9,664 nt of DNA from Euryarchaeota archaeon UBA54 (GCA_002495735.1 DAGM01000065.1:1-9664), one strand, 5' to 3'; shown: positions 1 through 5,962, counted from the first letter of the stretch. Notes: generated by a model not told the origin, from the sequence alone. Numbers and translations: made by a program.

Positions 1-52
1 AGTAGTATTCATTTGCAATCTGAAGAATATTAGTGTTAAGTTGTAGGTGCTC

Positions 53-66
53 TCCTTTCTTTTTTA
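53..66 (+). terminator. T-tract, possible archaeal terminator for a rightward transcript
   Basis: The plus strand has a pyrimidine run ending in CTTTCTTTTTTAT. Archaeal RNA polymerase often stops at oligo-T on the non-template strand without a hairpin, so this could end a rightward transcript entering from the left edge. No upstream gene is visible to confirm this. Confidence 0.3.
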
Positions 67-168
67 TGCCCATTTCTTATTCCTCGTAGACCATCGTTTA
101 CTCGATGGAACGTTTACCGTACGGCACCTTCGGATAATAGTCTGTTTGGTGTTTAGACTTGATTGATA

Positions 169-193
169 CCGGAATACGGAAAATTAATTCCGG
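169..193. repeat. 7-bp inverted repeat downstream of the DNA methyltransferase-like gene
   Basis: CCGGAAT at 169-175 is the exact reverse complement of ATTCCGG at 187-193, with an 11-base spacer. It lies 24 bases past the stop of the leftward gene, so it could form a 3' hairpin on that mRNA. No T-run follows on the minus strand, so its role as a terminator is only a possibility. Confidence 0.4.
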
Positions 194-216
194 CAATTTA
201 ACGTCTATCTTCTACC

Positions 217-2214
217 TTACTGCCTCAAAGCGTAATTCAAGGCTCCCTCGGTGGAGGGCGGTGGCAACGGCAGACTCTCGAGTTCGTAGTTGTTCACATT
301 GTTGTTCGCTGCCCACGCTCTCGACCACAAATCTAGTGCCTCCGAGTTGAGCTGAGCGGCCACGAAGAGCAGCCCCTCGTCGACGCTGCCATGCTCCACA
401 ACGAGGCTGTCGAGGACAGCGTTAGGCAGCTGCAGGAAGTTCACTGAGTTGCCCAGCACGCAGTTCGGCGCGACGACCACCCAGCGCAGACGTCGCTCCT
501 TTCTGGCGTTGACGATGGCCTGGCAGGCCACTCTGGAAATGCCTCGCGGCTTGATGGGGCCCTTCCATAGTGCCTGAGAACGTTCGATGGACCCCTCTTC
601 GATTCCGGTGTCGTAGGCAGGGTGATTGATTCTGACTTCACTACCTTCAAGACAAAAGTGAGCACCTCTGATGAATGGGACGCCTTGCGTATCGGGACCC
701 CAGTTGCTGATATCAGCTGACCAATTGGTCTGGTCAATCTCACCGACCCTGACACGAATCGGCTCGTCGGTTGGATTGAGCCAGTTACCCTCTTCCCCCA
801 AGCGAGGCTGGTCAGCGAGTTCACCTATCGCCCTGACCACAGCGTTCCTCGTGTAATTATCACGTGGCATCCTAGGAACGGCCCAAGTCATATCAGTCCA
901 GACAGACCACGGGCCGCGCTCCATTTCGAGGAAAGGGGTCTTACTGTCCAAGCCTGTGCTGGTTGATAGATCATGAATTTCGAGCGGGCCGAAACTGGTC
1001 ATCATTTCGGTGCTGCCACCAATGGTCAGTCCGATAACTAGGATTCCTTGGGACGCGCCCGGGAACACTCTCTGTGGCTCTGGGAACGACCACGATGACA
1101 CCCATTGATTACTCTCCACCATTAGTTTGCGCAGAGCCACACTGCTCTTCTCGCGCAGAAGGGCGTCAGGAACAATCATGCGGATTCTACCACCTTCTTG
1201 GACCAATTTCATGGAACGCTCTAGGAACAATCTGTATAGATTCACGTTGCCGCGCAGTGCTGCGAACCTTGGGCTGCCGTCAGACTCGGTCGTACCACGC
1301 AGCGACCCCGATAGTTGCTTACGCAACTCACTGCCCTCGGGATGACCTCGAAAACGGTCTTTGATGCGTAGCCATGGTGGCCTACTGACCAGCAGCCTAG
1401 GGGCCTCGGTCCACGGCCAGTCGCCGCGTAGAGAGTCGGCACACCTGATACAACTCTCCAGAATTAACTCGGCTTCGCTCCGACCAATTCTAGCCTCGTC
1501 ACCTTCACCGACGAGATCGACTAGACCTACTCTTGCTAGGGTCAGAAGCAGCCTCTTCCTTGTGCAAGCCACAGCTATTTCGGAGGAATCCACCATCTGC
1601 ATGCCATGCAGCAGCCGCAAGGTGTCTGAGCGAATATCGCTCGGTGAGAAACCCTCGCTCCGGAGAACGTGAATCCCGATGGCCTGACTGGGCACCACGC
1701 CACCTCCTACAGCAGGGTCCGCGAAGGGCAGGGGAATACCCGAACGGGTTCGTTCGCCTGCTTCAAACGCCGCATCATCGATCTCGACGCAATCGTTCCT
1801 CACAGTCTCGTTGAGGCGCTCAGCATATGCCCTGAACCCTGGAGGCATCGCTGCTAGTGAAAGGGTAGCCGGGGGACTCTTGCTAATTTTGCTGCGAGTA
1901 CCCTTCAATTCGTCCGTTAAGACAGCTTGGACAAGCCTGCTGGGGGTGGAATAGGCACCTCTAGGGGACCTGCCGTCGTTGACTGCTTCATAGCGTGAGA
2001 GAAGGTGCTCGACGACTGCTCCAGGCTCTGAGAGCAGCCCGGCAGGGAGTGTGGGCCAGTGGTTGGGCATGGTCGCTGCTATCGGCGTTCCATGGGTGAC
2101 TGCCTCCTCCCACGAATCCAGCCAGCCTGAGAGCTGCTCGCTACGGTCCGAACACACGTGGTCGAGGCGTGCGTACCATCCCGATGCATCGCTCGCCATG
2201 ATACTACGGGGCAT
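217..2214 (-). CDS. DNA adenine methyltransferase-fold protein with altered catalytic motif
   Basis: About 665 residues, with the architecture of large adenine-specific (N6) DNA methyltransferases of the Eco57I/Alw26I/TaqI-like kind. An opening GAYSTPSRLV (near 86-95) matches the usual G-x-YYTP-x-x-LV. Motif I is DPAVGGG (166-172), for S-adenosylmethionine binding. NLYRLFLERSMKLV (325-338) and GGRIRMIVPDALL match the conserved region after the active site. A TaqI-type specificity domain begins near 513 (PFIRGAHF) and ends with NSVNFL, LNSEALDLW and NNNVNNYELESLPLP. The catalytic (N/D/S)PP(Y/F/W) motif reads SRPPW (277-281): arginine occupies the position normally held by the catalytic residue. 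About 60 extra residues precede motif I. ATG 2214 is preferred because GGGTG lies about 9 bases upstream; GTG 2226 and ATG 2199 are alternatives. It follows the coiled-coil gene in a likely operon. No nuclease gene is visible. The fold call is firm; whether it methylates DNA is open. Confidence 0.85.
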   Translation of the reverse strand: MPRSIMASDASGWYARLDHVCSDRSEQLSGWLDSWEEAVTHGTPIAATMPNHWPTLPAGLLSEPGAVVEHLLSRYEAVNDGRSPRGAYSTPSRLVQAVLTDELKGTRSKISKSPPATLSLAAMPPGFRAYAERLNETVRNDCVEIDDAAFEAGERTRSGIPLPFADPAVGGGVVPSQAIGIHVLRSEGFSPSDIRSDTLRLLHGMQMVDSSEIAVACTRKRLLLTLARVGLVDLVGEGDEARIGRSEAELILESCIRCADSLRGDWPWTEAPRLLVSRPPWLRIKDRFRGHPEGSELRKQLSGSLRGTTESDGSPRFAALRGNVNLYRLFLERSMKLVQEGGRIRMIVPDALLREKSSVALRKLMVESNQWVSSWSFPEPQRVFPGASQGILVIGLTIGGSTEMMTSFGPLEIHDLSTSTGLDSKTPFLEMERGPWSVWTDMTWAVPRMPRDNYTRNAVVRAIGELADQPRLGEEGNWLNPTDEPIRVRVGEIDQTNWSADISNWGPDTQGVPFIRGAHFCLEGSEVRINHPAYDTGIEEGSIERSQALWKGPIKPRGISRVACQAIVNARKERRLRWVVVAPNCVLGNSVNFLQLPNAVLDSLVVEHGSVDEGLLFVAAQLNSEALDLWSRAWAANNNVNNYELESLPLPPPSTEGALNYALRQ

Positions 2215-2272
2215 GCGACAGGACACCCTTTTTTGAAGGGCACGGTCACTCGTGGGGAGGCCTCAACTGCAA

Positions 2273-2881
2273 TCACAAGTCGAGACCAAAGCAGTCCTTC
2301 TCCAACTCGGTGACGGCCCTTCTCTGCAGCAGCCAAGCGACTGCCTCATCTACCTCATCAGCACGAATGCCGACAGCATCCAACTCGTCTACCAGACTGT
2401 CGAAGTGGACATGATTAGACCCCCCTCTCAAAGCCTCCTCGATGGTGCTCAGGACATGTTCAGCCACGATTGCCAGCAAGGGATCATCATCAATATCAAG
2501 TGAACCGTAATCGACAGCGGCCACGCCCTCATCGTTATCATCGCTCGAGACCGCGTCAGGGACATCCTTCTCGTACACATCGAAGAGATTCCTTTGGTTC
2601 GGGTCGGTCCAAGTTGGACTTTCTGCGACCTCACGCTGGCGACGCAGGCGCTTCACTAGGGTCTCGATGCGGTGTAGCCTCTGCTCCAAACGCAGGCGCT
2701 CGCGACCCAAATGACCCTCGACTAGTTCGAGTTCGTCCGTGGCGCACTTGTCCAGCCATTCGGATAGGTCCCAAGACGGGTCCAGTCTGAGCATAGTCTC
2801 CCATAGCCTCGCAACCGAGTCAGGCAATGACCTGACATCTATTCGTGGGCTTCCACTTCCATCGTCCTGCGGACGGTCCAT
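2273..2881 (-). CDS. Acidic coiled-coil protein with probable C-terminal winged helix
   Basis: A 202-residue protein of no family I can name. Residues 18-45 look helical. Residues about 48-86 form a charged Leu/Arg/Glu heptad-like stretch typical of a coiled coil (ELELVEGHLGRERLRLEQRL and onward). Residues 87-130 are acidic and probably disordered, and contain QRNLFDVY (96-103), which resembles sliding-clamp-binding peptides. Residues 155-202 have the spacing of a small winged helix (HFDSLVDELDAVGIRADEVD, then a Leu-rich helix and a short hairpin), similar in pattern to winged helices at the ends of archaeal replication proteins such as MCM; that similarity is by eye only. It is the first gene of a leftward pair with the DNA methyltransferase-like gene, ending 58 bases before that gene's preferred start. 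ATG at 2881 is supported by an AGGTGA sequence just upstream. A role as DNA-binding partner or regulator of the neighbour is an inference. Confidence 0.75.
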   Translation of the reverse strand: MDRPQDDGSGSPRIDVRSLPDSVARLWETMLRLDPSWDLSEWLDKCATDELELVEGHLGRERLRLEQRLHRIETLVKRLRRQREVAESPTWTDPNQRNLFDVYEKDVPDAVSSDDNDEGVAAVDYGSLDIDDDPLLAIVAEHVLSTIEEALRGGSNHVHFDSLVDELDAVGIRADEVDEAVAWLLQRRAVTELEKDCFGLDL

Positions 2882-2906
2882 GCTTCACCTGTTCGCATGG
2901 ACCGTC
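2872..2906. promoter_or_regulatory. Perfect 12-bp inverted repeat over the start of the coiled-coil gene
   Basis: GACGGTCCATGC (2872-2883) and GCATGGACCGTC (2895-2906) are exact reverse complements with an 11-base spacer, so the arm centres are 23 bp apart, about two helical turns. The leftward gene's ATG (2879-2881) lies inside one arm. The spacer carries its Shine-Dalgarno-like AGGTGA on the minus strand. As DNA this suits a dimeric repressor operator. As RNA it would be a 12-bp hairpin with the start codon paired and the ribosome site in the loop. Either suggests control of this gene and perhaps autoregulation, which is inferred. Confidence 0.6.
2885..2890 (-). promoter_or_regulatory. Shine-Dalgarno-like site of the coiled-coil gene
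   Basis: The minus strand reads AGGTGA, then AGC, then ATG. GGTGA is the 3' part of the extended archaeal ribosome site GGAGGTGA, and the 3-base gap fits that register. It supports the ATG ending at 2881 as the start. The site lies within the loop of the inverted repeat around it. Confidence 0.55.
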
Positions 2907-2953
2907 TATCAAGTATCGCTTCAATCAGGAAAGGAGTTGTGTGGGTTGGGTTG

Positions 2954-2983
2954 ATGAATGAAAAGCAAGTGCCCCGGCCGTGA
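2954..2983 (+). other. Nine-codon upstream reading frame overlapping the dehydrogenase start
   Basis: ATG at 2954 opens a short frame reading MNEKQVPRP whose TGA (2981-2983) overlaps the GTG start (2980-2982) of the dehydrogenase as GTGA. The GTG has no ribosome site of its own, so translational coupling through this frame is possible. It is equally possible that it is chance. No protein function is implied. Confidence 0.25.
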
Positions 2984-4170
2984 GCGGGTATTGTCTGACA
3001 GTCCTTCCCGGCGACGGCACGGGGCGTGAGGTCACAGCAGAGGCCAGACGCATCATCGAGGTGTTCGAGGAGCACAGTCCAATGTCCTTCGAGATCACTG
3101 AGATTCCTTGTGGCGGACAATACTTCCTAGAAACCGGGGAGGAGTGGCCCGAAGGCTCGTTTGAGCACTGCCGTGACAACTCCGATGCAATCCTCCTCGG
3201 AGCCATTGGATGGCCCGGGGCCACGATGCCGAATGGCGATATGGCTGGAGGCCAGGTCATCCTCGGGTTGCGCTCGGGACTAGGCCTCTACGCTAACATC
3301 AGGCCGGTCAAACTCTACCACGGAGTCCAGCACAAGGTGCACGGAGAACATACTGACATCTGGGACCCAGATCTGGTTGATATGGTGCTAATTAGGGAGA
3401 ACACAGAGGGACTGTATCACAGTCTCCTGCGGCGTTCGGCCCAAGCCGCAGTTGGATCCAAGGATGAGCCTATCGAACAGCCCGAATTTCCCGGCCTTGA
3501 GGGAGAGGTCTCATGGGATCCACGTCCTATATCACGTCATGGCAGCGAACGTGTCATCAGGTTCGCTTTCGAGCTGGCCAAGCGCAGGGAGAGCCAGTTG
3601 CAGGCACCTCAACGAGTCACCTGCGTGGACAAGAGCAACGTCCTACGCGGCTGTAGGCTATTCAGGAAGATTTTCGACGAGATTGCCGAGGAGTACGGGG
3701 ATATCGAGACAACGAAGGCCTTCATCGACGCCTTCACGATGTGGTTGGTCCGTGACCCAGAGGACTTGGACGTAGTCGTCCTACCAAACATGTTCGGGGA
3801 CATCGCCACCGATCTGGCCTCCGTGCTACAGGGCGGAATGGGCATGGCAGCGAGCGCCAACATAGGCGACAAACACATGCTATTCGAGCCGGTTCACGGC
3901 TCCTCGCCAAAGTACGCTGGACAGGGCAAGGTCAATCCGATTGCAGCAATTTCATCAGTCCAACTAATGTTCGACAACCTTGGTGCGCGCCACGACGACC
4001 CTGATGCCCTGATGTGCGCCAATATCCTAGATTCTGCCATCTCATCCCATCTCTCAGAAGGTGGCGCAGTTACCTACGACCTCGGAGGGACAGCCAGTAC
4101 CAGCGAGGTCGGCCAAGCCATCGCCGAGCGCTGCAGAGAATTGCTGCAGAAGCAATACTCATCTGCCTGA
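2980..4170 (+). CDS. Isocitrate/isopropylmalate-family dehydrogenase
   Basis: A 396-residue beta-decarboxylating dehydrogenase that oxidises a (2R,3S)-2-hydroxyacid and removes CO2, using divalent metal and NAD(P). Visible family marks: VLPGDGTGREV (8-18), LRSGLGLYANIRPVKL with substrate arginines 98 and 108, IRENTEGLY (138-146), CVDKSNVL (215-222), metal-binding aspartates 250 (FIDAF), 274 (FGDI) and 278 (TDL), and HGSSPKYAGQGKVNP (306-320). The last segment has Lys and Tyr where E. coli NADP-dependent isocitrate dehydrogenase has K344/Y345, so NADP use is suggested. LGLYANIRP resembles 3-isopropylmalate dehydrogenase, while NTEGLY is shared with isocitrate, homoisocitrate and tartrate enzymes. 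The position of the isopropylmalate-selective Glu appears to be Gly87-91 here, so LeuB is not assured. GTG at 2980 is the only start in frame before the upstream stop at 2959 that gives a normal N-terminus, and it has no clear ribosome site. The substrate is unresolved. Confidence 0.88.
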   Translation: MSGYCLTVLPGDGTGREVTAEARRIIEVFEEHSPMSFEITEIPCGGQYFLETGEEWPEGSFEHCRDNSDAILLGAIGWPGATMPNGDMAGGQVILGLRSGLGLYANIRPVKLYHGVQHKVHGEHTDIWDPDLVDMVLIRENTEGLYHSLLRRSAQAAVGSKDEPIEQPEFPGLEGEVSWDPRPISRHGSERVIRFAFELAKRRESQLQAPQRVTCVDKSNVLRGCRLFRKIFDEIAEEYGDIETTKAFIDAFTMWLVRDPEDLDVVVLPNMFGDIATDLASVLQGGMGMAASANIGDKHMLFEPVHGSSPKYAGQGKVNPIAAISSVQLMFDNLGARHDDPDALMCANILDSAISSHLSEGGAVTYDLGGTASTSEVGQAIAERCRELLQKQYSSA

Positions 4171-4956
4171 TTATGCATCAACAGATGCATCTGAGATGAT
4201 ACCGAGCGCTGCGTTAAGAGCAGCTGCATTGTTCCACTGGCTCGGCTCGCAATCTCCTGAAACTACCTCACCGAGGAGTTCCGAAGAGGCTCTGGATACC
4301 TCGTCAACTACGGTCACTGTCGCCATCATCGATGTGCGTGAGAGTGGATTGAGATCGACTACTAGCACCTGTTTGCCAGCGGCAACCAAAGCCTCGCATC
4401 GATCTCCGTCCTCGAGCGGGACTAGGACGACGTCGGCCTGTCCTATTCCTTCTTGACAGCACTTGGCGCGAGGACCATCGAGGCCGGGTATGCTGTGTTC
4501 GGCTGAGTTACCCAACAGGACGACCGAGCCCACTGCTTCCTGCCAATTCCCCTCCCATCCCCTAGGAGATGCTTCGGCGGCCACCACGTCGCGCTGCTCC
4601 GACAACCTGCCGAGAAGTCCCATCACTCTCTCAGGTGTACGGTAGTACAGGTTGACCTCGATAGGGCATCCCACGACAGCAGCGACTCGAATCAGTTCCT
4701 CGCCTGCCAGCACCACTGTGTTTCCGTTTACCGAGATGACCGGGCGCTCAGCAGCCAGCAGTCTGGCCGCGACTTCTCGGATGGCATTCATGGCTGAGTT
4801 AGAGGTAGTCTCGCCGAGCAGGTAGTCGAAGGCCTCGCCCCTTCCGTGGGCTATCATCGCCGAGTCTGCCAGCAAACCCTCGGCGGCTGCATCAACCAAA
4901 CTCTGACGAGCCAGCAGAGAAGCCCGCCTGGGGTGTCTGTCAGGGATCTCTCCCAT
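4171..4956 (-). CDS. 4-phosphopantoate--beta-alanine ligase (archaeal phosphopantothenate synthetase)
   Basis: A 261-residue enzyme joining 4-phosphopantoate and beta-alanine with ATP to make 4'-phosphopantothenate, the archaeal replacement for bacterial pantothenate synthetase plus pantothenate kinase in CoA synthesis. The protein is collinear with this archaeal family: IPDRHPRRASL (4-14), IAHGRGEAFDYLLGE (35-49), PVISVNGNT (72-80), VNLYYRT (101-107), ADVVLVPLEDGDR (174-186) and DLNPLSRT (201-208). The length is normal for the family. The start is ATG at 4956, which shares one base with the TAA stop of nadC (TAATG), and a strong GGAGGGTGA lies just upstream within nadC. It is the second gene of a leftward nadC-first operon for two cofactors. 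Its stop directly abuts that of the convergent dehydrogenase, with no base between them. No catalytic residue appears missing. This is one of the clearest signs that the window is archaeal. Confidence 0.93.
   Translation of the reverse strand: MGEIPDRHPRRASLLARQSLVDAAAEGLLADSAMIAHGRGEAFDYLLGETTSNSAMNAIREVAARLLAAERPVISVNGNTVVLAGEELIRVAAVVGCPIEVNLYYRTPERVMGLLGRLSEQRDVVAAEASPRGWEGNWQEAVGSVVLLGNSAEHSIPGLDGPRAKCCQEGIGQADVVLVPLEDGDRCEALVAAGKQVLVVDLNPLSRTSMMATVTVVDEVSRASSELLGEVVSGDCEPSQWNNAAALNAALGIISDASVDA
4173..4190. repeat. 7-bp hairpin at the tail-to-tail gene junction
   Basis: ATGCATC (4173-4179) and GATGCAT (4184-4190) are perfect reverse complements around the loop AACA. The hairpin starts three bases past the dehydrogenase stop and lies inside the last codons of the leftward phosphopantothenate synthetase gene (Asp-Ala-Ser-Val-Asp-Ala, stop). 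Being symmetrical it could act on transcripts from both directions, but no T-run follows on either strand. It may simply reflect the repeated Asp-Ala codons. Confidence 0.35.
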
Positions 4957-5936
4957 TACTCACCCTCCTCTATCAACATCGACATATCGAGTGGGGCGAC
5001 GCCCCTGTTTAGGGCACTCGATGAGACAAGATCAACCCCGCTTTCGATCCAGTCACCTAGGGACTCAAGGAAGACCCCGCCGGAGCCCTCTAGAATGCAA
5101 CACTGGCGCAGATCCGCCTTGGAAAGGGCGTGCTGGACCTCACCGGCTCCTGCCGCATCCATATTGTCAAGAAGAAGCACTAGCTTTTCATCACCACCAC
5201 GAGTGTTTTGCAAGGAGTCCCATGCCACTGCTGCTGCGACGGACTGCTCGACGCTCTGCACCTCGACTACGGTGAAGCCCGCATGTTCGTCCATGTCGAT
5301 TGATGAGACTACGCGCTGGATGGCACCAAGATCACCCTCGTCACCCTCGGTCATCGCAGTGAGATCATTCTCCTTGAGCATCAATGCATCACCGCGGTCA
5401 AGTCTGTGAGTCAGCCCACCACCGCTGAAAACCGCCCACTTGTCTAGCACCCCCCACTCAGTCTTGCGGGTCGCTGCGACTAGAATAGGATGTGCAGCCG
5501 CGGCCCACTTGGAAGTGTTTGTGGCTATCCCCGACAGTCTACCGAGTAGATTTAGCAGGACTCTTTCGAGCCTCAGAATGTCATTCGCCGGTCCGTATAG
5601 AACGACCACCGTATCGCCCTCTCTAACCGACCCTCCTTCGTTGGGACCCCACCTAGCTGAGCATTCAGGGAAGTGCCTTTCCAGTAGTCTGTCGGCGATA
5701 GGTCTCCCGCATAGGAATCCCACGGCCTTCGCAGTGATACTCGCCTCGACGAACCGGTCAGGACCCGTCCCCCCTCCGTGCTCGTCAGCTACCATCGCGT
5801 CGACCCACCTATCGATGGAATCTAGGAACAGAGCCGTGGGCTCGCCACCAGACCACAACAGATCGGAGCGGTCGTGAGGCAGCTTGGCCACGCCACGACG
5901 TGCGGCAGCCCCGCCTTGAATTGTCCGAAACGACAT
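4956..5936 (-). CDS. nadC: Nicotinate-nucleotide pyrophosphorylase (quinolinate phosphoribosyltransferase)
   Basis: Converts quinolinate and PRPP to nicotinate mononucleotide, CO2 and pyrophosphate in de novo NAD synthesis. Of 326 residues, about 61-320 cover the family. The N-terminal domain has FVEASITAKAVGFLCGRPIA (62-81), with EGDTV and ERVLLNLLGRLSGIAT (124-139). The barrel domain has ATRKTEWG (155-162), GGGLTHR (172-178), LKEN (187-190), EVQ (225-227), LLDNMD (255-260), EGSGG (283-287) and the closing SSALNRGVAPLDMSM. The Arg/Lys/His residues for substrate and PRPP are present. The TRKTEWG form, two residues shorter than the common TRKTxPGLR, marks a divergent subgroup. The N-terminal 55-60 residues exceed the usual length of about 280. 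ATG 5936 is preferred, with GAGG 8 bases upstream; a TTG at 5960 would extend it by eight residues. It is first in a leftward pair with the CoA enzyme. No nadA or nadB is in the window. Confidence 0.9.
   Translation of the reverse strand: MSFRTIQGGAAARRGVAKLPHDRSDLLWSGGEPTALFLDSIDRWVDAMVADEHGGGTGPDRFVEASITAKAVGFLCGRPIADRLLERHFPECSARWGPNEGGSVREGDTVVVLYGPANDILRLERVLLNLLGRLSGIATNTSKWAAAAHPILVAATRKTEWGVLDKWAVFSGGGLTHRLDRGDALMLKENDLTAMTEGDEGDLGAIQRVVSSIDMDEHAGFTVVEVQSVEQSVAAAVAWDSLQNTRGGDEKLVLLLDNMDAAGAGEVQHALSKADLRQCCILEGSGGVFLESLGDWIESGVDLVSSSALNRGVAPLDMSMLIEEGE
4960..4968 (-). promoter_or_regulatory. Strong Shine-Dalgarno site for phosphopantothenate synthetase, inside nadC
   Basis: The minus strand reads GGAGGGTGA, then GTA, then ATG, a near-full match to the extended anti-Shine-Dalgarno complement with GGAGG 7 bases before the start. 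It lies in the last codons of nadC (EEGE, stop). It fixes the ATG at 4956 and points to coupled translation of the two genes. Confidence 0.7.
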
Positions 5937-5962
5937 TTGACCATCCTCGCTGTGGTTCAAGG
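5937..5962. promoter_or_regulatory. 26-bp divergent spacer between nadC and the FAD oxidoreductase
   Basis: The two starts face away from each other with only 26 bases between them. Two archaeal TATA/BRE sites cannot fit without reaching into the opposite coding sequence. I see no clear TATA box. Promoter elements probably lie inside the opposing genes. Confidence 0.35.

Larger units (their letters stand above)
1..216. other. AT-rich intergenic stretch, no gene
   Basis: No convincing coding region lies here. The stretch is clearly richer in A and T than the rest of the window. It lies downstream of the leftward DNA-methyltransferase-like gene, whose TAA stop is at 217-219. It holds a T-rich run near 53-66 and a series of short inverted repeats: 91-108, the palindrome CCGTACGG at 117-124, 139-159, and 169-193. 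Any gene to the left lies outside the window. I see no tRNA cloverleaf and no long repeat. Confidence 0.6.

Noticed and set aside
1..216. tRNA gene or attachment site in the AT-rich flank
   Set aside because: No cloverleaf, T-loop consensus or CCA end could be fitted, and no integrase or direct repeat is seen.
2226..2240. CCCTT-TTTTG-AAGGG inverted repeat with a T-run between the coiled-coil and methyltransferase genes
   Set aside because: Only a 5-bp stem, and on the transcribed (minus) strand the run is A, not T, so it is unlikely to terminate the operon.
217..2881. Complete restriction-modification system
   Set aside because: No nuclease motif was found in either protein, and the methyltransferase catalytic motif is altered.
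2925..3260. Leftward 111-codon open frame across the dehydrogenase start
   Set aside because: It lies antisense to a clear dehydrogenase gene, has low-quality composition and matches no family.
4171..4956. Aspartate dehydrogenase (nadX) next to nadC
   Set aside because: The context first suggested it, but the motifs HGRGEAFDYLLGE, SVNGNT, PLEDGDR and DLNPLSRT belong to archaeal phosphopantothenate synthetase.
4846..5877. Rightward open frames across the nadC and synthetase genes
   Set aside because: These are antisense to two well-supported enzymes and have Ser/Arg/Pro-rich shadow composition.
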